From Actinomycetes bacterium (GTDB lineage Bacteria; Actinomycetota; Actinomycetes; Mycobacteriales; Mycobacteriaceae), in assembly GCA_023417985.1 (NCBI GenBank), contig JAEZDV010000157.1:1-5039 (forward strand): a DNA stretch of 5,039 bases. The letters run 5' to 3'. Made by a program: the position numbers and the translations under genes. Positions 1-5,039 of the stretch are shown piece after piece. The notes beneath the pieces were generated by a model. The model was given only the letters and a program-made list of their open reading frames with translations, was not told the DNA's origin and ran no database searches. Position 1 is the stretch's first letter. Each line of letters starts with the position of its first letter.

Positions 1-19
1 CTTTCGGACTGTGGGTGCG

Positions 20-634
20 CTAGTGCGCTTCGCCGACGATCGGCGACATGTCGGACTCGTCGCGCGGAAGGGTCGGCCCTGCGTCGATCGGCACGGACAC
101 GGTCAGGTCGCCCGCTTCTGCGAAGGAGAAGGTGACGGGGACGGTGAGTCCCGGCCGGACGAGTTCGTTCAGTCCGACCAGTTCGACCGTGGTGACGCTC
201 GGGGCGTCGGGCGGGGTCTCCTGCGTCTGCGCGGGCTGAGGAGCCTCGTCGAGGGCGGCCGTCTCTTCGGACTCACCGGCGACGACGGACGACTGCGGTG
301 CAATCTCGATCTCGTCCGCATTGACGGAGTCCGCGAACTCGGTGGAGATGTCGGTGAGGACATCCGACGTGTACGGGTCGAGGTTCACCACCGTGAAGCC
401 GAGCAGCGCAGTGCCGCCCGGTTCGATGCTGTACTCCTCGGAGTTCGGGTAGATCACGTGCACGTTCCGCAGGGCGATCGATCCGACCTCGGCGTTGTTG
501 CCGTTGATCGCCGCGACCTGAACGGCGGTCTGGCTGATCTGGCCGGCACCGCACGCCGACAGCGTGAGCGTCGCTCCGGCCGCCAGGGCGAGGGCGGTCA
601 CGACTCGCCGAGTCGGCGCTTTGAGAGCAGTCAC
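20..634 (-). CDS. lpqE: LpqE-family secreted lipoprotein
   Basis: Predicted lipoprotein of 204 residues, exported and anchored to the outer face of the cytoplasmic membrane; molecular function unknown. A basic N-region (K5, R9, R10) and a hydrophobic segment (about 11-25) precede the lipobox L-S-A-C, with lipidated Cys28. The mature start CGAGQISQTA matches M. tuberculosis LpqE as I recall it. The rest reads as beta-rich (about 45-115 and 147-187), interrupted by a Glu/Pro/Ala/Gln-rich stretch at 119-146 that is probably a flexible loop. Such lipoproteins can resemble the PCu(A)C copper-chaperone fold, but His and Met are very scarce here (H59, M196, H204), so I see no copper-binding motif. 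I chose the GTG at 634 because GGAGGA lies just upstream. In-frame starts at 667 (GTG) and 646 (ATG) add 11 or 4 residues without a good ribosome site, and the ATG at 646 overlaps that GGAGGA. It diverges from carD, as in mycobacteria. Confidence 0.82.
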   Translation of the reverse strand: MTALKAPTRRVVTALALAAGATLTLSACGAGQISQTAVQVAAINGNNAEVGSIALRNVHVIYPNSEEYSIEPGGTALLGFTVVNLDPYTSDVLTDISTEFADSVNADEIEIAPQSSVVAGESEETAALDEAPQPAQTQETPPDAPSVTTVELVGLNELVRPGLTVPVTFSFAEAGDLTVSVPIDAGPTLPRDESDMSPIVGEAH

Positions 635-638
635 GGGT

Positions 639-644
639 TCCTCC
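639..644 (-). promoter_or_regulatory. Ribosome binding site that sets the lpqE start
   Basis: The minus strand reads GGAGGA here, four bases (ACCC) before the GTG at 634. The spacing is slightly short but the match to the anti-Shine-Dalgarno sequence is strong. It favours the GTG at 634 over the upstream in-frame starts at 646 and 667. Confidence 0.6.
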
Positions 645-672
645 ATCGAGTAAGGCTCGCAATCCACTAGGC

Positions 673-701
673 AGAGTAGTAGTCAGCGAGCGACCTGTGT
701 A
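673..701 (-). promoter_or_regulatory. Candidate promoter of lpqE
   Basis: On the minus strand, TACACA (701-696, four of six matches to TTGACA) is followed after 17 bases by TACTCT (678-673, fits TANNNT). Transcription would start near 666, giving a leader of about 30 nt before the GTG at 634. If so, the in-frame GTG at 667 would lie at or before the transcription start, which agrees with the shorter protein. This rests on pattern alone. Confidence 0.35.
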
Positions 702-768
702 CGGCGGGGCCGGAACTCGCAACTTTTGCTGTCGCCTCCCGAAAGCCCGGACATGCCCACTCCCCAAG

Positions 769-784
769 GGTGACACACGTCACA
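769..784. promoter_or_regulatory. Candidate CRP/GlxR-type operator in the divergent spacer
   Basis: GGTGACACACGTCACA matches the cAMP-receptor-protein consensus TGTGA-N6-TCACA at nine of ten defined bases; only the first base differs. Its centre (about 776.5) is roughly 110 bp upstream of both predicted start points, near 666 for lpqE and near 890 for carD. It could therefore serve either gene or both. Actinobacteria encode such regulators (Rv3676/Crp in mycobacteria, GlxR in corynebacteria). Binding is inferred, not shown. Confidence 0.5.
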
Positions 785-874
785 TAAAGCACGGAACCGA
801 CTGCCTGTCAACCCCTGCGCTCCCGTATCGATGCCCCTGACCTGCACCGTTGATGGGAGGACGAGGTAGTCACG

Positions 875-883
875 TGTTAAACT
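875..883 (+). promoter_or_regulatory. Extended -10 promoter element of the carD operon
   Basis: TGTTAAACT contains the -10 hexamer TAAACT (878-883) with the extended TGN motif directly in front. It is the only TANNNT on the plus strand between 781 and 2622. The start point would be near 890, giving a leader of about 20 nt. No -35 box stands at standard spacing; TTGATG at 850-855 is 22 bases away, which is too far, but extended -10 promoters can do without one. The ribosome site AAAGGGG (894-900) lies ten bases before the carD ATG. Confidence 0.5.
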
Positions 884-910
884 CGGTGAATCGAAAGGGG
901 CACGGGACAC

Positions 911-1399
911 ATGATTTTCAAGGTCGGAGACACCGTCGTATACCCCCACCACGGTGCGGCGCTGATCGAAGCTATCGAAACGCGCACCATCAAGGGTGAG
1001 CAGAAGGAATATCTGGTTCTGAAAGTCGCGCAGGGCGACCTCACAGTGCGAGTTCCTGCAGATAACGCAGAGTACGTCGGAGTTCGCGACGTTGTTGGAC
1101 AAGAGGGTCTCGACAAGGTTTTTCAGGTGTTGCGCGCGCCGCACACCGAAGAGCCGACCAACTGGTCGCGGCGGTACAAGGCCAACCTCGAGAAGTTGGC
1201 CTCCGGCGACGTCAACAAGGTCGCGGAAGTTGTTCGCGACCTGTGGCGCCGGGAGCAGGACCGCGGCCTTTCCGCAGGTGAGAAGCGAATGCTGGCCAAG
1301 GCTCGTCAGATCCTTGTCGGTGAACTCGCTCTCGCGGAGGGCACGGACGACGTCCGAGCAGCGAGCATGCTCGACGAGGTTCTCGCAGCTGCGTCCTGA
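911..1399 (+). CDS. carD: CarD, RNA polymerase-binding transcription regulator
   Basis: CarD (162 residues, the usual actinobacterial length) binds the RNA polymerase beta subunit and stabilises the open promoter complex, notably at rRNA and other housekeeping promoters. The N-terminal Tudor-like polymerase-interaction domain (about 1-53) starts MIFKVGDTVVYPHHGAA and keeps Arg25 and Arg47, the beta-contacting positions known in M. tuberculosis CarD. The helical C-terminal domain (about 65-160) keeps Trp85, which wedges into the minor groove at the upstream edge of the bubble, and Lys90, which helps hold DNA. Similarity to mycobacterial CarD is near identity along most of the length, differing mainly near the C-terminus (about 140-155). 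The ATG is supported by that alignment and by AAAGGGG upstream. It is the first gene of the plus-strand run. Its codons end in A or T more often than those of ispD. The identification is secure. Confidence 0.98.
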   Translation: MIFKVGDTVVYPHHGAALIEAIETRTIKGEQKEYLVLKVAQGDLTVRVPADNAEYVGVRDVVGQEGLDKVFQVLRAPHTEEPTNWSRRYKANLEKLASGDVNKVAEVVRDLWRREQDRGLSAGEKRMLAKARQILVGELALAEGTDDVRAASMLDEVLAAAS

Positions 1400-1434
1400 G
1401 TGGCGGGCCGCGTGAAGAACCCCGAACACAGCAG

Positions 1435-2142
1435 GTGAACGATCGCAACGGGCCGGTCGTCGGAATCATTCCGGCGGCCGGCCGCGGCGTTCGTCTGGGC
1501 GAAGAACTGCCCAAGGCGTTCGTCGAACTGGACGGCCGGACCATGCTCGATCGCGCCGTCGAAGCGATGCTCGACTCCGGTGAGGTCGACCGGGTCGTCG
1601 TCGTGGTGCCGCCGGAGCTTGCCGCGACACCACCGGAACAACTGGTGCGCGCTCCTTTCTCGGAGCGGGTGTCCGTCGTCGCCGGAGGTGCCGAGCGCGC
1701 CGATTCGGTGCGCGCCGGGCTGGCCTGCGCATCCGGCGCGCGATTCGTGCTCGTGCACGACGCCGCGCGGGTGCTCACGCCCCCCGGCATGTTCGCGCGC
1801 GTGGTGGCGGAACTGCGGGGCGGAAGCGATGCCGTGATTCCCGTCCTGCCCGTCACCGACACCATCAAGAGTGTCGACGCGCGGGGCGCTGTCACCGGCA
1901 CTCCCGACCGCTCGACCCTGCGTGCGGTACAGACCCCGCAGGGTTTCGACGTCGCATTGCTGGCCCGCGCGAACAGCGGCGCCGCCGACGCCACCGACGA
2001 CGCCGGGCTCGTCGAGCGGCTCGGGGAGCGTGTCGACACCGTCGCGGGCGACCCGCTCGCCTTCAAGATCACCACACCATTGGATCTCGTCCTTGCGCGA
2101 GCACTGCTCGCGCCGGGGGCTCGAATCGCAGAGGAGCGCTGA
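1435..2142 (+). CDS. ispD: 2-C-methyl-D-erythritol 4-phosphate cytidylyltransferase
   Basis: Cytosolic MEP-pathway enzyme that joins CTP and 2-C-methyl-D-erythritol 4-phosphate to give CDP-methylerythritol and pyrophosphate, the third step towards isopentenyl diphosphate. It has 235 residues, normal for the family. The nucleotide-binding loop IIPAAGRGVRLGEELPKAF (11-29) carries Arg20 and Lys27, equivalent to the catalytic pair of the E. coli enzyme. VHDAAR (107-112, Asp109), TPDRSTLRAVQTPQGF (156-171, with Arg159 in the place of E. coli Arg157) and GDPLAFKITTPLDL (205-218, Lys211) are the remaining signature blocks. The GTG start is the only good one in frame and gives an N-terminus the same distance from the PAAG motif as in M. 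tuberculosis IspD. Its ribosome site is weak (GCAGG close to the start), so translation may depend on ribosomes arriving from carD, 35 nt upstream. ispF follows after 6 nt in the same frame. Confidence 0.96.
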   Translation: MNDRNGPVVGIIPAAGRGVRLGEELPKAFVELDGRTMLDRAVEAMLDSGEVDRVVVVVPPELAATPPEQLVRAPFSERVSVVAGGAERADSVRAGLACASGARFVLVHDAARVLTPPGMFARVVAELRGGSDAVIPVLPVTDTIKSVDARGAVTGTPDRSTLRAVQTPQGFDVALLARANSGAADATDDAGLVERLGERVDTVAGDPLAFKITTPLDLVLARALLAPGARIAEER

Positions 2143-2148
2143 ACCGTC

Positions 2149-2625
2149 GTGCGTGTCGGAATCGGAACGGACGTGCATCCCATCGAGCCGGGCCGGCCGT
2201 GCTGGATGGCCGGACTGCTCTTCGAGGACGCCGACGGATGTTCCGGGCACTCCGACGGCGACGTCGCGGCGCACGCACTGTGCGACGCGCTGCTGTCTGC
2301 CGCGGGTCTCGGTGACCTGGGATCGGTGTTCGGTACCGACCGCCCGGAGATGGCCGGTGCCTCGGGTGCGGCCATGCTCGGGGAGGTACGCCGACTCCTC
2401 GCCGATGCCGGATGGACGATCGGAAACGCGGCAGTCCAGGTGATCGGCAACCGCCCGAAGATCGGACCGCGGCGCGACGAGGCGCAGCGCGTGCTGTCCG
2501 ACGTGCTCGGTGCCCCCGTCTCGGTGTCCGCGACGACCACCGACGGCCTCGGATTGACCGGACGAGGCGAGGGTGTGGCGGCTGTCGCGACCGCGCTCGT
2601 CCTGCCGCAGAGCGACGACCGGTAG
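2149..2625 (+). CDS. ispF: 2-C-methyl-D-erythritol 2,4-cyclodiphosphate synthase
   Basis: Trimeric cytosolic enzyme that cyclises CDP-methylerythritol 2-phosphate to methylerythritol 2,4-cyclodiphosphate with loss of CMP, the fifth MEP-pathway step. At 158 residues it is full length. The zinc ligands Asp8, His10 (GTDVHPI) and His42 are present, as are the GHSDGDV loop (33-39), GDLGSVF (55-61), NRPKIGP (101-107) and the C-terminal signature SATTTDGLGLTGRGEGVA (127-144) that lines the cytidine and diphosphate site. The GTG start places Asp8 and His10 at the same numbers as in E. coli IspF. GAGGAG (2131-2136), inside the end of ispD, may serve as a rather distant ribosome site. Only 6 nt separate it from ispD, so translational coupling is likely. 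The two proteins act two steps apart; IspE, the step between, is not in the window. Confidence 0.97.
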   Translation: MRVGIGTDVHPIEPGRPCWMAGLLFEDADGCSGHSDGDVAAHALCDALLSAAGLGDLGSVFGTDRPEMAGASGAAMLGEVRRLLADAGWTIGNAAVQVIGNRPKIGPRRDEAQRVLSDVLGAPVSVSATTTDGLGLTGRGEGVAAVATALVLPQSDDR

Positions 2626-2638
2626 GATCGACGGTCGT
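2615..2638. repeat. 7-bp inverted repeat spanning the ispF stop and cysS start
   Basis: ACGACCG (2615-2621) and CGGTCGT (2632-2638) are perfect inverted copies separated by ten bases. The loop contains the ispF stop codon, TAGGA and the -10-like hexamer TAGGAT; the right arm runs into the cysS GTG start. In RNA it could form a hairpin that partly hides the start codon; in DNA it could be an operator around a promoter. A chance repeat is possible in DNA this rich in GC. Confidence 0.4.
2623..2628 (+). promoter_or_regulatory. Candidate internal -10 element for near-leaderless cysS
   Basis: TAGGAT fits the actinobacterial -10 pattern TANNNT and lies eight bases before the cysS GTG. A transcript from it would begin at or within a few bases of the start codon, the arrangement typical of leaderless mRNAs, which are common in mycobacteria and relatives. 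It is the only TANNNT on the plus strand between 884 and 2640. No convincing -35 box is seen, which is usual for this group. The TAG is also the ispF stop, and TAGGA could instead act as the cysS ribosome site. Confidence 0.35.
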
Positions 2639-4031
2639 GACCTTGCACCTTTACGACACCGAAACTCGGGATGTGCGGGAATTCGTGCCGCTCGTCCCCG
2701 GCCGTGCCTCGGTGTACCTGTGTGGTGCCACCGTCCAAGGCGAACCCCATATCGGCCACGTGCGTAGTGGCGTCGCGTTCGACGTTCTGCGCAGGTGGCT
2801 CGCGGCCCAGGGTATGGATGTCGCGTTTGTGAGAAACGTCACAGACATCGAAGACAAGATTCTCCGTAAGGCTGAGGAGGCGGGCCGTCCCTGGTGGGAG
2901 TGGGCGGCCACTTTCGAACGGGCGTTCAACCGGGCGTACGACGCGCTCGGCGTCCTCCCTCCGTCCGTCGAGCCCCGTGCGACCGGGCACATCACGCAGA
3001 TGGTCGACCTGATGGAACGGCTCATCGCCGCGGGTCATGCGTATCCCTCCGACGGCAACGTCTACTTCGACGTGAAGAGCTACCCCGAGTACGGATCCCT
3101 CTCCGGGCACAAACTCGACGACGTACACCAGGGCGAGAGCGCGGGGCAGGGCAAGCGCGACCCGCGCGACTTCACCTTGTGGAAGGCAGCGAAGCCGGGT
3201 GAGCCCTCGTGGCCCACCCCGTGGGGGCCCGGCCGCCCCGGCTGGCATCTCGAATGCTCCGCGATGGCGACGTTCTATCTGGGCGACACCTTCGATATTC
3301 ATTGTGGTGGAATGGATCTCGTCTTTCCGCACCACGAGAACGAAATTGCGCAGGCACGGGCGGCAGGCGACGGTTTCGCCCGGTACTGGCTGCACAACGG
3401 TTGGGTGACCATGGGCGGCGAGAAGATGTCCAAGTCGCTCGGCAACGTGCTTGCGGTACCCAACGTGCTCACCAAGGTGCGGCCGCAGGAATTGCGGTAC
3501 TACCTGGGCAGCGCGCACTACCGTTCGATGCTCGAATACTCCGAGGCGGCGCTTCAGGAAGCAGCTGCCGCCTACCGGGGGCTCGAATCGTTCGTCCTCA
3601 AGACTCGTGATCGTGCGGGCGAGGTTCCGGTCGGTCCGTGGACGGACGCCTTCGCGGCCGCGCTCGACGACGATCTCGGGGTACCCAAGGCGCTCGCCGA
3701 GATCCACCGACGACGCAGCGAGGGCAACAAGGCGCTCGACAACGGTGATCTCGACGAGGCCGTCCGGATCGCATCGCAGGTTCGCGCAATGCTCGGAATT
3801 CTCGGAGTCGACCCGCTCGATGCACACTGGAGTGACTCCACCGCCGACCGATCGGCGGCCCTGGAAGCGCTCGACGTGCTCGTCTCCGCGGATCTCGTCC
3901 GGAGACAGAACGCGCGGGCAGACAAGAACTGGGCGATCGCCGACGAGGTGCGCGACCGGTTGACAGCGGCGGGTATCGAAGTGACCGATACGCCGAACGG
4001 ACCCGAGTGGTCTCTGAAAGCAGGACAGTGA
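2637..4031 (+). CDS. cysS: Cysteinyl-tRNA synthetase
   Basis: Class Ia aminoacyl-tRNA synthetase (464 residues) that activates cysteine with ATP and loads it onto tRNA-Cys in the cytosol. The Rossmann catalytic domain carries the HIGH signature at 38-41 and KMSKS at 263-267. The zinc that recognises the cysteine thiol would be held by Cys29 (YLCGATVQ), Cys207 (GWHLECSAM), His232 and Glu236 (PHHENE). A helical anticodon-binding region follows from about 330, ending in the tRNA-binding tail NWAIADEVRDRL...GIEVTDTPNGPEWSL (431-459). The full C-terminal region and length argue against the paralogue MshC of mycothiol synthesis, which is about 50 residues shorter. The GTG at 2637 gives an N-terminus like that of M. 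tuberculosis CysS1. The same frame is open back to 2412, but that part overlaps ispF and does not look like protein. Its stop overlaps the next start by one base (TGATG). Confidence 0.97.
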   Translation: MTLHLYDTETRDVREFVPLVPGRASVYLCGATVQGEPHIGHVRSGVAFDVLRRWLAAQGMDVAFVRNVTDIEDKILRKAEEAGRPWWEWAATFERAFNRAYDALGVLPPSVEPRATGHITQMVDLMERLIAAGHAYPSDGNVYFDVKSYPEYGSLSGHKLDDVHQGESAGQGKRDPRDFTLWKAAKPGEPSWPTPWGPGRPGWHLECSAMATFYLGDTFDIHCGGMDLVFPHHENEIAQARAAGDGFARYWLHNGWVTMGGEKMSKSLGNVLAVPNVLTKVRPQELRYYLGSAHYRSMLEYSEAALQEAAAAYRGLESFVLKTRDRAGEVPVGPWTDAFAAALDDDLGVPKALAEIHRRRSEGNKALDNGDLDEAVRIASQVRAMLGILGVDPLDAHWSDSTADRSAALEALDVLVSADLVRRQNARADKNWAIADEVRDRLTAAGIEVTDTPNGPEWSLKAGQ

Positions 4032-4999
4032 TGGCAGGCAATTCCCAGCGCCGCGGCGCGATTCGTAAGGGCGGAACCAAGAAGGGGCAGGTCGTCGGCT
4101 CCGGCGGGCAGCGCCGTCGTGGTCTGGAACCGCGCGGCGCGACCCCCAAGGCCGAGGATCGTCCGTACCACGCCGCGGCCCGGCGCTCCCGCGCCGCCGC
4201 GAAGGCGACCGACACCTCACGCGGTGGCGGACGACGTCCCGCCGGTCGCAAGCCCGAGGACGGCCCGGAGATGGTGCTGGGCCGCAACCCCGTCGTCGAA
4301 TGCCTGCGGGCCGAGGTTCCCGCGACCGCGCTGTATGTCGCGGTCGGAGCCGAGGCCGACGAGCGACTCAAGGAAGCCGTGCAGCGTGCGGCCGACATGG
4401 GCATCTCGATCCTGGAGGTGTCGCGCGCCGAACTCGACCGGTTGTCGACCAACGGAATGCACCAGGGCATCGGCCTCCAGGTGCCGCCGTACCGGTACGT
4501 GCATCCCGAAGACCTGATCGCACGGGCCAAGGAGAACCACGAGCGGCCGTTGCTGGTCGCCCTCGACAACATCTCGGATCCGCGCAATCTCGGCGCCGTC
4601 ATCCGTTCGGTTGCTGCCTTCGGCGGTCACGGCGTGGTCATTCCGCAGCGGCGTTCGGCTTCGGTGTCCGCTGTTGCCTGGCGCACCAGCGCCGGCGCGG
4701 CGGCGCGGTTGCCGGTCGCGCGCGCCACGAACCTGACCCGCACACTCAAGGACTGGCAGGCGCAGGGTGTGCGCGTGGTCGGTCTCGACGCCGGTGGAGA
4801 CACGACGCTCGACGAGTTCGACGGCACCGATCCCGTGGTCGTCGTGGTGGGTTCGGAGGGCAAGGGCTTGTCGCGGCTCGTGCGGGAAACCTGCGATTCC
4901 ATCCTCTCCATCCCGATGGCCGGTGACGTCGAGTCCCTCAACGCTTCCGTCGCGGCGGGCGTGGTCCTCGCCGACATCGCCCGGCAGCGCCGCGCGTAA
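4031..4999 (+). CDS. rlmB: RlmB-type SpoU/TrmH-family 23S rRNA 2'-O-methyltransferase
   Basis: SPOUT-class enzyme (322 residues) that transfers a methyl group from S-adenosylmethionine to a ribose 2'-hydroxyl in RNA. E. coli RlmB modifies G2251 of 23S rRNA; the same target is inferred here, not shown. Residues 1-79 form a basic, low-complexity extension (about 21 Arg/Lys against 6 acidic). The substrate-binding domain begins VLGRNPVVECL (82-92) and ends near VPPYRY. The trefoil-knot catalytic domain has motif 1 ALDNISDPRNLGAVIRS (177-193, with Asn186 and Arg192), motif 2 VVVVGSEGKGLSRLVR (270-285, Glu276) and motif 3 SIPMAGDVESLNASVAAG (293-310, Asn304). I start at the ATG at 4031 because AGGA (4022-4025) lies five bases upstream and the N-terminus matches the M. 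tuberculosis Rv3579c start MPGNSRRRGA; a GTG at 4007 would add eight residues inside cysS. The one-base overlap with cysS suggests coupled translation. Confidence 0.92.
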   Translation: MAGNSQRRGAIRKGGTKKGQVVGSGGQRRRGLEPRGATPKAEDRPYHAAARRSRAAAKATDTSRGGGRRPAGRKPEDGPEMVLGRNPVVECLRAEVPATALYVAVGAEADERLKEAVQRAADMGISILEVSRAELDRLSTNGMHQGIGLQVPPYRYVHPEDLIARAKENHERPLLVALDNISDPRNLGAVIRSVAAFGGHGVVIPQRRSASVSAVAWRTSAGAAARLPVARATNLTRTLKDWQAQGVRVVGLDAGGDTTLDEFDGTDPVVVVVGSEGKGLSRLVRETCDSILSIPMAGDVESLNASVAAGVVLADIARQRRA

Positions 5000-5039
5000 T
5001 CAACCACGTAACTGGAAACCGCGACCGCCGCAGCAGCGG

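Noticed and set aside
635..667. Longer lpqE protein starting at 646 or 667
   Set aside because: The extra residues precede a complete signal peptide, the ATG at 646 is part of the ribosome site GGAGGA, and the predicted transcript starts near 666.
793..797. GGAAC as a -35 box of an ECF sigma factor (SigE/SigH type) for carD
   Set aside because: No matching -10 (GTT or CGTC type) lies at 15-20 bases; the nearest CGT is about 26 bases away.
940..945. SigF-like -10 (GGGTAT on the minus strand) at the start of carD, as a possible antisense promoter
   Set aside because: No GTTT -35 partner occurs at 15-17 bases; the bases are explained by the conserved carD codons for Val-Tyr-Pro.
683..1429. Minus-strand frame of 248 codons opposite carD and into the lpqE-carD spacer
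   Set aside because: It is antisense to a near-invariant gene, overlaps the spacer with its regulatory signals, and shows no protein-like features.
1474..1485. Perfect 12-bp palindrome GCGGCCGGCCGC in ispD
   Set aside because: It falls on the Ala-Ala-Gly-Arg codons of the conserved nucleotide-binding loop, and GC-only palindromes are common in this base composition.
2412..2636. In-frame 75-codon N-terminal extension of cysS
   Set aside because: It overlaps ispF out of frame, is Arg-rich and unlike any synthetase sequence; the family N-terminus starts at the GTG at 2637.
1212..4220. Open minus-strand frame of about 1000 codons antisense to carD, ispD, ispF and cysS
   Set aside because: It lies opposite well-identified genes. 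Its translation is Arg/Ser/Pro-rich with no recognisable domain. TA-poor, high-GC coding DNA seldom contains stop codons on the opposite strand, so long shadow frames are expected.
5000..5039. Possible terminator hairpin after rlmB
   Set aside because: Only 40 bases remain before the window ends; there are scattered CCGC/GCGG pairs but no clear stem followed by a T-run.

Overview
The window comes from a high-GC actinobacterium of the mycolic-acid group (Mycobacteriales). The protein sequences and the gene order lpqE / carD-ispD-ispF-cysS-rlmB match, as I remember it, the Mycobacterium tuberculosis block Rv3584 to Rv3579c. Rhodococcus or a near relative is my best guess, but genus was not tested by any search. 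Every gene appears intact.

Layout: a lipoprotein gene of the LpqE family lies on the minus strand (20-634). It diverges from a plus-strand run of five genes: carD (911-1399), ispD (1435-2142), ispF (2149-2625), cysS (2637-4031) and an rlmB-type 2'-O-methyltransferase (4031-4999). Gaps in the plus-strand run are 35, 6 and 11 nt, then a 1-nt overlap, so it looks like one operon. The 276-bp divergent spacer (635-910) holds a good cAMP-receptor-protein-like palindrome, an extended -10 for carD and a plausible promoter for lpqE. Bases 1-19 and 5000-5039 are short non-coding edges in which I see nothing I can support; no terminator is visible.

How the genes relate: CarD is an essential-type RNA polymerase-binding regulator. 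IspD and IspF are two steps of the MEP isoprenoid pathway. CysS charges tRNA-Cys, and the RlmB-like enzyme methylates ribosomal RNA. This is conserved housekeeping territory, and I found no mobile element, CRISPR array, RNA gene or novel system.

The points worth a second look are regulatory or architectural. From 781 to 2640 the plus strand has only two TANNNT -10 hexamers, one before carD and one immediately before the cysS start, where it would give a nearly leaderless cysS mRNA. That second hexamer sits inside a 7-bp inverted repeat. ispD and ispF share one reading frame and are separated by a single TGA.
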